The notes under the pieces were generated by a model that saw only the letters and a list, made by a program, of their open reading frames with translations, made no database searches and had not been told where the DNA came from. From positions 248,001 through 312,000 of the forward strand of contig NZ_MZMU01000018.1 in assembly GCF_004123835.1 (NCBI RefSeq): a stretch of DNA of 64,000 nt. Reading direction: 5' to 3'. Within the stretch, counting starts at the first letter, position 1, and every line of letters begins with the position of its first letter. Both the position numbers and the translations under genes were made by a program. Origin of the DNA: Rhizobium leguminosarum. GTDB taxonomy: Bacteria > Pseudomonadota > Alphaproteobacteria > Rhizobiales > Rhizobiaceae. Below, piece by piece: positions 41,606-51,465 of the stretch.

Positions 41606-43369
41606 TTATCGCGACGCCGCCGGTCCTATAAGCGGCTCCGGAACAGGGCGAATGTGCAGGTGGTCGCGGCCGGACATGGCATCTCCCTGCACCTGCTCGG
41701 ATAGTCGCTCATTGTCCCGCCGGCGAACGTCTTCGCCAGCTTCCTCCACATCCATCTCGGCGTAACCCAATGCCCGCAGGCCCTCCGCTCCCATCAGATA
41801 AGCGGATTCGACCGTCTCGCGGATCTGATAGTCCACGCCGGCGCGGATCAGCTCCACCGCATGGCCGCGATCATAGCTGCGCACAAGTATCCTAGCTTGC
41901 GGAAATTCATGCTGCGCAAGTTCCACGATCTGGATGGCGGCCTTCGGGTCGTCGACGCAGATCATCAGCGCCTCTGCCGTACCAGCCCCGGCGTGGTGCA
42001 GAGTATCTAGCCGGGTGCCATCTCCGAAAAAGACCTTGAACCCGAACCGCGCGGCTTCGCGGATACGGTCGGGATTCATGTCGATCACGGAGAGACCGAC
42101 ACCTCTGGAAAGCAACAGTTGCGACGCGATCTGCCCGAAACGCCCGAAACCGACAATGAGCACCCGTCCATCGAGATCACGGGCCACGTCGACGCCATCC
42201 ATCGACGGCTCGCCTCGCAGCAACCGCTCTGCCGCTATCATGAGGAGCGGCGTCAGGGCCATGGAGAAGATCACGACAGTGGTGAAGAGTGCGTTTTCGC
42301 GCACGCCGATCACGCCGCCAGTGGTTGCGGCGGCGTAGAGTACGAAGGCGAATTCGCCGCCCTGCAGGAACATCGAGGTGCGGTGCGATGCTTGATGACC
42401 GGAGCTGCCGAATAATCGTGCAACCGCATAGACGACGACGCCTTTTGCGATGGTATATGCGATCAGCATGGACAATAGAAGCCGCCATTCCGCGGCGACG
42501 ACGGAGAGGTCGAGCGACATGCCGACGGCGATGAAGAACAGGCCCATGAGCAGGCCACGAAACGGCTCGATGTCGCTTTCGATCTGGTGCCGGTAGCTAG
42601 AGCTCGACAGCATGACCCCGGCAAGGAATGCGCCCATTGCCATCGACAGCCCGGCCCCGGCCATCAGCAATGCGGCTCCAAGCACCACCAGCAGTGCGCC
42701 CGCCGTCATTACCTCGCGCGTGCGCGAACGCGCCAGCAGGGCGAAGAACGGGTTCAGGCCCCATCTTGCCACGCCCAGGAGAACCAGCAGCGCGCCAAGC
42801 GCCAGCAAGACGTCCGTGTACTCCGACTGTCCCTGTGACAGAGGCGACAGGAAAGCCACCACTGCCAGAAGCGGGACAATCATCAGATCCTCGAAGAGGA
42901 GGATCGACACCGATTTCTGGCCCTCGACACTCGATGTCTCAACGCGATCCTGCAAGACCGACATGATAACGGCTGTCGAGGAGAGGACGAAACCCGCTCC
43001 GGCGATGAAGGCCACCGGCCCGGAAAGGCCAAAGACCAGCATGCCAGTCAGCGCAAGGGCCGCGATCGCAAAGGCGACCTGCACCAGCCCCAGCCCGAAA
43101 ATTTGCCCGCGCATAGCCCATAGCTTGTGCGGGCGCAGTTCCAGCCCGATTACAAACAGGAACATCACCACCCCGAGTTCCGAGAAATGCAGAATCGACA
43201 CGGCGTCGGCGAACAATCCGAGCACCGACGGACCGACAAGCACACCGGCAGCGAAATAGCCCAGGACTGACCCGAGGCCGAGCCGCCTGAATAAGGGCAC
43301 TGCGACGACGGCCGCTCCCATCAGAACGATCGCAGGTCCGATCGTTTGTCCTAAGCTTGCGTCAGCCAT
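41606..43369 (-). CDS. kefC: KefB/KefC-type K+/H+ antiporter
   Basis: 587 residues: an N-terminal CPA2 antiporter domain of about 12 membrane segments (residues ~1-380, e.g. HFSELGVVMFLFVIGLELRP, FVLSSTAVIMSVLQDR, SILLFEDLMIVPLLAVVAF) and a C-terminal TrkA-N/RCK nucleotide-binding domain (VLIVGFGRFGQIASQLLLSRG, FGDGTRLDTLHHAG). KefB/C proteins export potassium and acidify the cytoplasm in response to electrophile-glutathione adducts. No ancillary KefF/KefG-like flavoprotein is adjacent. A 59-codon copy of its 5' end is at 47353-47532. Confidence 0.92.
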   Translation of the reverse strand: MADASLGQTIGPAIVLMGAAVVAVPLFRRLGLGSVLGYFAAGVLVGPSVLGLFADAVSILHFSELGVVMFLFVIGLELRPHKLWAMRGQIFGLGLVQVAFAIAALALTGMLVFGLSGPVAFIAGAGFVLSSTAVIMSVLQDRVETSSVEGQKSVSILLFEDLMIVPLLAVVAFLSPLSQGQSEYTDVLLALGALLVLLGVARWGLNPFFALLARSRTREVMTAGALLVVLGAALLMAGAGLSMAMGAFLAGVMLSSSSYRHQIESDIEPFRGLLMGLFFIAVGMSLDLSVVAAEWRLLLSMLIAYTIAKGVVVYAVARLFGSSGHQASHRTSMFLQGGEFAFVLYAAATTGGVIGVRENALFTTVVIFSMALTPLLMIAAERLLRGEPSMDGVDVARDLDGRVLIVGFGRFGQIASQLLLSRGVGLSVIDMNPDRIREAARFGFKVFFGDGTRLDTLHHAGAGTAEALMICVDDPKAAIQIVELAQHEFPQARILVRSYDRGHAVELIRAGVDYQIRETVESAYLMGAEGLRALGYAEMDVEEAGEDVRRRDNERLSEQVQGDAMSGRDHLHIRPVPEPLIGPAASR

Positions 43370-43544
43370 GCATTCGCCTTTCCGGTCGCAACTGCTTGAG
43401 CGCGGGGCGCCGGCCGATCATAAGCCTCACCCCGCCAAACAATTCTTTTCACCGTGCTTGGTATCGTTGCGGATTTGGCTTTGATAGTCTCCGCATCGGC
43501 CAAACACTGTCGCAAAAGGCGGAACGCCACCGCTCGCCACACCT

Positions 43545-44285
43545 CTATGCGAGCGCGCCGCCGTCCACGTTGAGGATCGTACCGGTGATCTGCCGGGCGG
43601 CAGGTGTCGCGAGGAAGGCGACCGCAGCCGCGACATCCTCCGGCTGGTTAAAGCGGCCAAGAGCGCTGAGGCTGCGCTGATAATCGGCAGATTCGCCTGT
43701 CTCCGGATTTGAGTCGGTATTTGTCGATCCCGGTTGAACGAGATTGACCGTTATGTCTCGAGGGCCGAGTTCGCGCGCCAGGCCGCGATTGAATGCCTGG
43801 AGCGCGCCTTTGGTCATATAATAGACCGTGCCGGGGACGCCAGCGATACGATCCGCTCCCGCCGATCCGATGGTTATGATACGGCTGCCTGTCTTGAGAT
43901 GGGGAATGGCCGCCTTCGAAGCAAGCACCGGCCCACGTATGTTGACGGCATACAGCGCGTCGATATCCTCGACCGTGAAATCGGCGATATTGTTGTATCG
44001 CCCGATGGCAGCATTGTTGACGAGGATGTCGAGACCGCCCAGAGCGCGGGCGGCTTCGTCCACGGATCGCTGTATCGCCCCTGGATCGGCACTGTCGGCC
44101 TGGATCGCGACAGCCTTGCGCCCCTGCGCTTCGATGGCCCGGACAAGTTGCGCCGCAGCGTCCGCAGACCGCTCATAGGTCACGGCGATATTCGCACCCT
44201 TGTCGGAAAGTGCACGAGCAATTGCCGCGCCGATACCGCGCGAGCCACCCGTAACGAGGGCATTCTTCCCAGCCAGTTCCTGCAT
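43545..44285 (-). CDS. Short-chain dehydrogenase/reductase
   Basis: 246-residue classical SDR: TGGSRGIG near 12-19, NNAAI, TIGSAG and the catalytic YYMTK, ending GTILNVDGGALA. AGGAAAGG lies 8 bases before the ATG at 44285; the frame extends far upstream without a better start. It is divergent from the AraC gene at 44465, about 180 bases apart, so it is a likely target of that regulator. A decayed SDR 3' fragment is found at 47901-48082. Confidence 0.88.
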   Translation of the reverse strand: MQELAGKNALVTGGSRGIGAAIARALSDKGANIAVTYERSADAAAQLVRAIEAQGRKAVAIQADSADPGAIQRSVDEAARALGGLDILVNNAAIGRYNNIADFTVEDIDALYAVNIRGPVLASKAAIPHLKTGSRIITIGSAGADRIAGVPGTVYYMTKGALQAFNRGLARELGPRDITVNLVQPGSTNTDSNPETGESADYQRSLSALGRFNQPEDVAAAVAFLATPAARQITGTILNVDGGALA

Positions 44286-44464
44286 AGTCAAAACCTTTCC
44301 TGTGTCCTGTCGCCTTGACGCGCGGGTTCGAGGCGAATTCCTCTTTGCAGCGGCGATCAAAGCTTCATCCGTTGAGCCTGAAAATAGGAAGAAACAACGC
44401 CGGTACCATTCCCGATCTTCCCAGAGACTTGCCTGATCCTTCCAAATCACTACATGCTGAAGTG

Positions 44465-45346
44465 ATGAACGATCCTGTAACACTGACCACCCGCCTTCTC
44501 GACGACGCAGCTCCATTCGTTGCCGGGCACAGGGGAACTGTTGGCCTTCCCACTCCCATTCCCCGCTTGACGCTCTGGACGAGTACGAAGGCCACACTCC
44601 CTACCCCGGCAGTGTTCGAACCCATGTTCTATGCCGTCCTGCGAGGTACCAAGGTCCTGATCATGGGTGCCAATCGCTTCGAACTGCTGGCAGGTTCCTG
44701 CGCGACATCGTCTTTCGGCCTGCCCTATATCCATCAATTGACCGGTGCGAAGCCCGACCTGCCCTATGTCGGTATCAGCCTTCATCTTGATACCGACCTG
44801 CTGACGCGCGTCATGCTCGATATGCCCAAACGCGATGATCGATGGACATGCGCAGTGGCGGCAGACCATCTTGACGGCACGGTTGGCGACGCCTTCGCTC
44901 GTCTCGTCGGGCTACTGGGCACGCCTGACGACATCGGCGCTCTCGCTCCCCACTACGAGTTCGAGCTTTATTATCGTCTGCTCCAGAGCGCGATGGGCGA
45001 TACGCTCCGCCAGGTCAGTCAGCGAAATAACCGCTTTCAGCAACTCAAGGCCGCAGCCGATTGGCTCGCCGCCAACCACAGCGAACCGGTTAACATCGCC
45101 GACCTGGCAGCGTCTTCCGGCATGAGCGTCACCTCATTCCATAGGCACTTCAAAGCCGTCACGGGGTTTAGCCCGCTCGCCTTTCAACGCCATATTCGGC
45201 TGCTTGAGGCCCGAAAGCTTCTTGCCTCGGGAAGCACCAATGTCTCTCGCGTCGCCTATGAGGTAGGCTATACAAGTCCATCGCAATTCAGCCGGGAGTA
45301 TAAGGGAATGTTTGGCAGTACGCCCTTGGGCGACTTGCAACGCTGA
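44465..45346 (+). CDS. AraC-family transcriptional regulator (AraC_N type)
   Basis: 293 residues. The N-terminal AraC_N-type sensor (PMFYAVLRGTKVLIMGANRFEL) is followed by the double HTH (INIADLAASSGMS-like segment, FHRHFKAVTGFSPLAFQRHIRL, RVAYEVGYTSPSQFSREYKGMFG). The ATG at 44465 is preceded by an in-frame GTG; longer starts lie in the divergent promoter region. Regulators of this type often sit divergent from an SDR or oxidoreductase, as here. Confidence 0.87.
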   Translation: MNDPVTLTTRLLDDAAPFVAGHRGTVGLPTPIPRLTLWTSTKATLPTPAVFEPMFYAVLRGTKVLIMGANRFELLAGSCATSSFGLPYIHQLTGAKPDLPYVGISLHLDTDLLTRVMLDMPKRDDRWTCAVAADHLDGTVGDAFARLVGLLGTPDDIGALAPHYEFELYYRLLQSAMGDTLRQVSQRNNRFQQLKAAADWLAANHSEPVNIADLAASSGMSVTSFHRHFKAVTGFSPLAFQRHIRLLEARKLLASGSTNVSRVAYEVGYTSPSQFSREYKGMFGSTPLGDLQR

Positions 45347-45372
45347 ATGCTGCCGTGCTTCGCGCAGAGAAC

Positions 45373-45858
45373 CTATGAGGGCATCTGCAGGACTCGGCCC
45401 TTATCGCAAGACGTGTCGGACAAGCTCGTCGCGAGTCCTGCCTACATCAAGGCTCAAGGCGCTCCCGGAACACCGGACGAGATTGTAAATCACCAAGTCG
45501 TTATGCGGGACGCCGAGACGTGGCAACTCATGGATGGCGAAAAGATTGTCACGGTGCGTCCCCAGGGACGCTTCGAGGCTGATAACGGAATATCGCTCGT
45601 AGCGGCCGCTCTGGATGGGATCGGGGTCGCCTATCTGCCAGAACCGCTCGTCGCGGATCATATTTATTCGAGCGCACTGGTGCCAATCATGACGCGTCAT
45701 CCGATTCCTCCAGCCGGCATTTTCGTCGTGCGGCCGCCCGGCCAGCATCCCTCTCGAAAGTGAAAATCCTCACTGAGATCCTCATCGAACAGTTTTTAAA
45801 CCGCCTGTTAACGAGGGCGCAGCGAAACATCGACAAGGAAGACGAACGATCGGAGTAA
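45373..45858 (+). pseudogene. Decayed LysR regulator fragment
   Basis: The remnant matches the C-terminal half of the LysR at 38756-39655: in one frame LQDSALIARRVG, in another KLVASPAYIKAQGAP through AETWQLMDGEKIVTVRPQGRFEADNG to PPGQHPSRK, then after a further shift VKILTEILIEQF. Relative to the intact gene it lacks the DNA-binding half, has two internal deletions (about 45380 and 45420) and a missing base near 45762. It follows the AraC stop directly. Not functional. Confidence 0.8.
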
Positions 45859-45950
45859 GGTTAGCGTCAACATTTCAACGTCGACCGGCTCGCTGAAAAG
45901 TCCTTCGATATGCCGTCACTCAAGCTGCAGACCCGCTGCAATTCACTGTA

Positions 45951-45980
45951 TTGACATATCGCTAAATCCCGATATATATG
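45951..45980 (+). promoter_or_regulatory. Promoter with embedded palindrome before the ArsR gene
   Basis: TTGACA at 45951-45956 and TATATG at 45975-45980 make a -35/-10 pair with 18-base spacing. ATATCG (45956-45961) and CGATAT (45970-45975) form an inverted repeat within the spacer. The start codon is only four bases after the -10 box, so the transcript would be leaderless or nearly so; no ribosome-binding site is visible. The half-site CGATATAT recurs inverted at 46300-46307, before the oxidoreductase gene. Confidence 0.6.
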
Positions 45981-45984
45981 CGGT

Positions 45985-46287
45985 ATGGATTTGCTCGAAA
46001 TATTCAAAGCTCTCTCAAATCGCACCCGTCTTGAAATCGTGCAGGGTTTGAAGGATCCTGTGGAGAACTTCCCTCCGCAGGATGAAGGTGACGTTCATAC
46101 AGTGGGGGTTTGCGTCAGTAGCATTCAAGAAGGCGTCGGACTGTCGCAGTCAACGGTTTCAGATTACCTTGCAACGCTGCAGCGGGCTGGCCTGATAGAA
46201 GTCAGACGCATCGGTCAATGGACTTACTACAAGCGGAACGAGGCGACTATCAGTGCTCTTGCCGAGATCATAGGGAAAGACCTGTGA
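45985..46287 (+). CDS. ArsR-family transcriptional regulator
   Basis: 100-residue winged-helix repressor: LLEIFKALSNRTRLEIVQGL, recognition helix QSTVSDYLATLQRAGLIEVRRIG, wing QWTYYKRNE. Two cysteines are not present as a classical metal-binding CxC motif (single C in VGVCVSSI), so it may be a redox or small-molecule sensor. It is 61 bases upstream of the quinone-oxidoreductase-like gene and shares a CGATATAT half-site with it, suggesting control of both. Confidence 0.87.
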   Translation: MDLLEIFKALSNRTRLEIVQGLKDPVENFPPQDEGDVHTVGVCVSSIQEGVGLSQSTVSDYLATLQRAGLIEVRRIGQWTYYKRNEATISALAEIIGKDL

Positions 46288-46348
46288 TCCTTTATCGTGA
46301 TATATCGACAATTCCCTATATTCCTTTTTAACGAAACGAGGATCTGCA

Positions 46349-47338
<990 letters not shown>

Positions 47339-47352
47339 CCGTTGAACTCACA

Positions 47353-47532
47353 CTAAAGGAACAGGGCGTCGGTGAACAGTCCGAGCACCGATGGATCGAC
47401 AAGCACACCGGCAGCAAAGTAGCCCAGGACAGAGCCGAGGCCGAGCCGCCGAAACAGAGGCACTGCGACAACGGCCGCTCCCATCAGAACGATCGCAGGT
47501 CCGATCGTCCGTCCCAAGCTCGCTTCAGCCAT
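47353..47532 (-). pseudogene. Truncated copy of the KefC-type gene (5' end)
   Basis: An ATG at 47532 opens a 59-codon frame, MAEASLGRTIGPAIVLMGAA... to VLVDPSVLGLFTDALFL, nearly identical to the first ~57 residues of the antiporter at 41606-43369, then stops at 47353. The DNA is also closely similar across about 43205-43369. It contains only the first membrane segments and is not a working transporter. Confidence 0.85.
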
Positions 47533-47569
47533 TCCTTCACCTTCCCAATCTCATATGCTTCGCGACCGG

Positions 47570-47795
47570 TGCCTGATCCGACTGGTGCGCACCGCAGCGG
47601 CCGCCAGAATGACCGCAGGCGCGGAATCAAGGAACTCTGCCCGGTGATGCTCGCCGATGCGAAGAAATCGAGGCCGACACGATCGGCGACTTCGATCTCT
47701 TCGAGGAGACCGGCCATGCGGTCGGCCGCGGAGGGAGGCGCACCGGTTGCGGAATCGGGGAAGATGGCGGCGAAACTGTGGACTCCGATGTCCAT
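47570..47795 (-). pseudogene. Truncated, frameshifted luciferase-like oxidoreductase
   Basis: From an ATG at 47795 the frame reads MDIGVHSFAAIFPDSATG...VADRVGLDFF, matching the N-terminus of the LLM protein at 36743-37780. The homology then continues one frame over (GIGEHHRAEFLDSAPAVILAAAAVRTSRIR) and breaks off. One G appears missing at about 47668. The remaining three quarters of the gene is absent, and the fragment runs into the KefC fragment. Confidence 0.82.
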
Positions 47796-47900
47796 GATAA
47801 GTCCTTAGCGTTCTAGCCGGGTGCGTCTTGAACCAGGGTGCGCTCGGCTGGACCTGACGAATACGCGCATAGGGATCGAACATCGCTACGTCGGAATCGA

Positions 47901-48082
47901 TCAATCGATACGGTTATAGTACGTGGTCGGTAGGGTGACGAAGATCCGTCGCCACATCGCTGCATTTGCGCCGCCGTCTACCGTAATGGTGGTGCCGGTG
48001 ATCATATTGGCGTCGGGGCTTGCCAGAAATGCAACAACGTCCGCAATTTCGCGGGGGTCCGCAAAGCGCCCGATTAGTTTTT
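47901..48082 (-). pseudogene. 3' fragment of a short-chain dehydrogenase gene
   Basis: About 60 codons encode an SDR C-terminus (KLIGRFADPREIADVVAFLASPDANMITGTTITVDGG) ending at 47901. The catalytic and cofactor domains are missing; the 5' break lies within the last bases of the LysR gene on the same strand. It carries an unusual extra tail after the DGG motif (AMWRRIFVTLPTTYYNRID). Confidence 0.75.
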
Positions 48083-48979
48083 CAAGCGCGCGGTCAACTC
48101 GAGAAGGATGTCCCGGACGGCAAGGGCCGGTTCCGATAGGGGATTCTGGTCGGAAACGCACAGCGACAGGGTTTCTTCGATCCGCGGCGAGACAAGCCGG
48201 CAGATCAGCGGCTCGCTCGATTCCGATACGATACGATCGGCGATGGCTTTCGGCATGATCGTCGCGCCGAGACCGCTGCCCACCGCGCGGGCCAGCGTCC
48301 GGACGATTTCGACTTCAGCCACGACTTTCAAATTGGTGCGGGTGCGCGTGAAGGCGGTATCGACCGCGCGGCGGACGAAATTATAAGCCGGCGGCAACAG
48401 CAGCGGTATTCCGTCAAGAGCATTGACCGGAACCGGTTTCGCATCCGCTTCGATCGCAAAGTCCCGATGCGCGACAAGGAAAAACTCTTCGCTCAGGATC
48501 GGCTCGAACCGGACACCCTTGATCGGTCCGGTTCCGTGGAGAAGCGCCATCTCCAGCCGGCCGTTCATGATCATCTGGCTATAGGTCTGGCCGACGCTTT
48601 CGGTCAGGTGCAGCAGAATACCGGGATGCCGTTTCCGGGTCTCCGCCAGGAGGTCGACCGACAGCGTGGCGGCACTGCTGAAGGGCACGAGACCGACGGA
48701 CACACGGCCGGCAAGCGAATTGCCGGCTGCCGATGCATCCGCTTGCGCCTGCTCCATCTGCCGAAGGATAATCTGCGCATGGCGGTACACCGCGTGTCCC
48801 GCATCGGTCATGCTGACGCCCTGCTGGCTGCGGATCAGCAGCTTGTGGCCGAAATGCTCCTCCAGTGCCGCAAGCTGCTGGCTGAGCGCAGGCTGGGCGA
48901 TATGCAAAAGGTCCGCCGCTCGCGTGATGCTGCCGCTGTCGACGATCACGATGAAGGATTTAAGACGTCTGATGTCCAT
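48074..48979 (-). CDS. LysR-family transcriptional regulator
   Basis: 301 residues. HTH IRRLKSFIVIVDSGSITRAADLLHIAQPALSQQLAALEEHFG, then a substrate-binding domain with VSVGLVPFSSAATLSVDLLAE and GSGLGATIMPKAIADR. The N-terminus resembles Nac/CynR-like regulators. The ATG at 48979 (MDIRRLK) is preferred over the upstream start at 49033, though neither has a strong ribosome-binding site. Divergent from the SDR / amino-acid-type ABC operon at 49227, its probable target. Confidence 0.88.
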   Translation of the reverse strand: MDIRRLKSFIVIVDSGSITRAADLLHIAQPALSQQLAALEEHFGHKLLIRSQQGVSMTDAGHAVYRHAQIILRQMEQAQADASAAGNSLAGRVSVGLVPFSSAATLSVDLLAETRKRHPGILLHLTESVGQTYSQMIMNGRLEMALLHGTGPIKGVRFEPILSEEFFLVAHRDFAIEADAKPVPVNALDGIPLLLPPAYNFVRRAVDTAFTRTRTNLKVVAEVEIVRTLARAVGSGLGATIMPKAIADRIVSESSEPLICRLVSPRIEETLSLCVSDQNPLSEPALAVRDILLELTARLKN

Positions 48980-49226
48980 GAGGATCGGGGTACCGTTCTG
49001 ATCTGCGCGGCTTACATGTTTGCAGACACGCATTGCTTTTGCAACGCGACGCCGTCGCTGCTTTCCTCAGGCCCGGACGCCGCAAGCTGATGCCGGCATC
49101 AGCTCTTTCTCTTCTTCAGCAGCCTGCGCCGGCTCCATAACCGTTGCTTATTGCTCCAGAGATAATCGGTCTTAGGCAAGGGGTTTAAGCTTCGCTACTG
49201 TCTCAATCAACAACAAGGGAACGACA

Positions 49227-50006
49227 ATGCCATTCTCCGACTACAAGACCGCACTGGTGACCGGCGCATCTTCCGGTATCGGCGCAGCCGTGGTTGAGCG
49301 GCTCCGCCGGGAGAACATCGAGGTCCATGCGGTTGCCCGCAGTGCCGAAGCGCTGCAGCAGCTGGCTGCGCGGACGGGCTGCATCGCCCACGTCATCGAC
49401 GTGACCGACCGTCAGGCCATGGCAGAGCTCACACGTCGGGTGGAGTTCGATATTCTCGTCAACAATGCCGGTGTCGACCGGCCGAAGAAGTTCCTGGAAG
49501 CCGACGAGGGCGATATCGATCTCATCGTCGACGTCAATCTCCGAGCGGTCCTGCATATCTGCCGACTGGTCGTGCCCGGCATGGTGGCACGCGACCGCGG
49601 GCACGTCATCAACATCTCGTCGATCGCCGGCGCCTACAATTTCGGCGGCAACTCGTCCTATCACGCCACCAAGGCAGGGGTGAGCATGCTGTCTAACCAG
49701 CTGCGCATCGACGCTTTCGGCAAGCGGGTACGGGTCACGGAAATCTGCCCCGGCCGGGTCGCCACTGACATTTTCAATCACGTCCACGGCGATGACCCCA
49801 GCATCCGCGAACGGTTCATCGACGGCTTCGAACTGCCGCAGGCGGCCGATATCGCCGACGCGATTGCCTTCGCCATAGCAGCCCCCGTCGCCGTCAATAT
49901 CGGACATATGGAGATCACCCCGACGCTGCAGGTCATGGGCGGGCTGCAGACGGCAAAGCCCCAACCTGCGGCGAAGACGGATCAATCCGGGGAGCCAAAC
50001 CCGTGA
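49227..50006 (+). CDS. Short-chain dehydrogenase/reductase
   Basis: 259 residues: TGASSGIG near 12-19, NNAGVDRP, ISSIAG and the catalytic YHATK, with a C-terminal tail of ~30 residues after the core. AAGGGA precedes the ATG. First gene of a six-gene operon (to 53860) with a polar-amino-acid-type ABC importer; its stop overlaps the permease start (GTGA). Probably oxidises a hydroxyl group on the imported compound (inference). Confidence 0.88.
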   Translation: MPFSDYKTALVTGASSGIGAAVVERLRRENIEVHAVARSAEALQQLAARTGCIAHVIDVTDRQAMAELTRRVEFDILVNNAGVDRPKKFLEADEGDIDLIVDVNLRAVLHICRLVVPGMVARDRGHVINISSIAGAYNFGGNSSYHATKAGVSMLSNQLRIDAFGKRVRVTEICPGRVATDIFNHVHGDDPSIRERFIDGFELPQAADIADAIAFAIAAPVAVNIGHMEITPTLQVMGGLQTAKPQPAAKTDQSGEPNP

Positions 50007-50710
50007 GCGGTTTCGACCTTTCGGCAATCCTGGGAAATCCGGAATATACCGCCATGCTGCTGCATGGCATCGAGATGACCTTCATCATCTATGCCGGCTC
50101 CTGGTCTATGGCGATGGCGCTGGCACTTCTGCTGCTGGCGTTGCGTTTGTCGCCCTTTCGCTTCGGCGATCCGTTAGTCGCCGCTTACGTCTCCTACCAC
50201 CGGAATGTCCCCACCCTGGTTCAGCTCATGCTTTGGTACTTCGGGATTTTCACCCTGATGCCGAGCGGGGTGGCGACATGGCTGGCAGTCCATAATGCGG
50301 AAGCCATCTTCGCGGTGATCGGGCTCGGGCTTTGCCAGGCGGCCTATTTCAGCGAAGATCTTCGTTCCGGCGTACGCTCGGTCAGCCCCGGCCAGATGCA
50401 GGCAGCCCGCGCGCTCGGCCACGGTTATGTCTCCGCGATGCGTTTCGTCATCATGCCGCAGGGCGTGCGCAACGCGCTGCCGCCCCTCATCAATCACAGC
50501 GTTTCCCTGTTCAAGAATAGCAGTCTCGCCGTCGTCATCGGAGCCTCGGAACTGACGCATGCCGTCAAGGAAATCGAGAACCTCAGTTTCCGGACATTCG
50601 AGATCTACCTGATCGGCACGGTTCTCTACCTTTTCTTCTCGCTCGTGATCATGAGCATCGGCGCCTATCTGTCGATGCGCACAGATCCTGCCAGGAGCGC
50701 GCGCGCATGA
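50003..50710 (+). CDS. Amino-acid-type ABC transporter permease (HisM/GlnP-like)
   Basis: 235-residue permease of the PAAT family. It has about five membrane segments, HGIEMTFIIYAGSWSMAMALA near the N-terminus and the EAA loop SPGQMQAARALGHGYVSAMRFVIMPQGVRNALPP. Starts at GTG with GGGGAG upstream, overlapping the SDR stop. Forms a heterodimer with the next permease. Confidence 0.92.
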   Translation: MSGFDLSAILGNPEYTAMLLHGIEMTFIIYAGSWSMAMALALLLLALRLSPFRFGDPLVAAYVSYHRNVPTLVQLMLWYFGIFTLMPSGVATWLAVHNAEAIFAVIGLGLCQAAYFSEDLRSGVRSVSPGQMQAARALGHGYVSAMRFVIMPQGVRNALPPLINHSVSLFKNSSLAVVIGASELTHAVKEIENLSFRTFEIYLIGTVLYLFFSLVIMSIGAYLSMRTDPARSARA

Positions 50711-51465
50711 TCCACGACATGATCGCCATCGTCCGAGACTACTGGCTGCTGCTGCTGATCGGCCAATATCCGAACGGGCCACTTGGCGGGCTCGCCAACA
50801 CGCTGATCCTCTCGGCGCTCAGCATCACTCTCGCCTTTCCGGTCAGCATCCTGTTCGCACTGGCGCGGCTCTCCAAGTCGCCGCTGCTGCGCTGGCCGGT
50901 CACGGCACTCGTCTATTTCACCAGGGGCGTGCCGCTGCTGATGCTCATTCTGTGGAGCTATTTCCTCGTTCCGCTGCTGACTGGCGCCGATGTGCCGAGC
51001 TTCGTCACGATGCTGACGACACTCGTGGTCTATCAGAGCGCGTTCCTGAGCGAAGTCGTCCGTGCGGGCATCGTTGCGCTCGGACCGGGCCAGATGGACG
51101 CGGGGCGTGCGCTTGGCCACAGTTATATCGGTGCAATGCGCTTCATCATCCTGCCGCAGGCGCTCTACAACATGATCCCGAGCATCATCTCCACCTTCGT
51201 CTCGACGATCAAGGACACGACGCTCGGCTACGTGATCAACGTGCCGGACCTGACCTTTGCCGCAAGCCAGGTCAACAACCAGCTCCTGACGCAGCCTTTC
51301 CAGGTCTTCCTCATTCTGGCGATCGTCTACTTCGCCATCTGCTGGACGCTCACCTACTTCGCAAATCGCCTCGAGCGGAGCATCACGCGGCGGCGTGCGG
51401 GACTTTCCAACCTTCCTGCCGCCGCCTTGGTCGCGCCATCGAAAATCATATCGGAGCAGCCATGA
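50707..51465 (+). CDS. Amino-acid-type ABC transporter permease (HisQ/GltK-like)
   Basis: 252 residues, PAAT family, with GGLANTLILSALSITLAFPVSI, FTRGVPLLMLILWSYF and the EAA loop GPGQMDAGRALGHSYIGAMRFIILPQALYNMIPS. Start and stop both overlap neighbours (ATGA). The second half of the heteromeric channel. Confidence 0.92.
   Translation: MIHDMIAIVRDYWLLLLIGQYPNGPLGGLANTLILSALSITLAFPVSILFALARLSKSPLLRWPVTALVYFTRGVPLLMLILWSYFLVPLLTGADVPSFVTMLTTLVVYQSAFLSEVVRAGIVALGPGQMDAGRALGHSYIGAMRFIILPQALYNMIPSIISTFVSTIKDTTLGYVINVPDLTFAASQVNNQLLTQPFQVFLILAIVYFAICWTLTYFANRLERSITRRRAGLSNLPAAALVAPSKIISEQP

Noticed and set aside
49148..49165. TTAT-N10-ATAA, a possible LysR box upstream of the SDR/ABC operon
   Set aside because: Spacing does not match the usual T-N11-A core cleanly, and such short motifs occur by chance.
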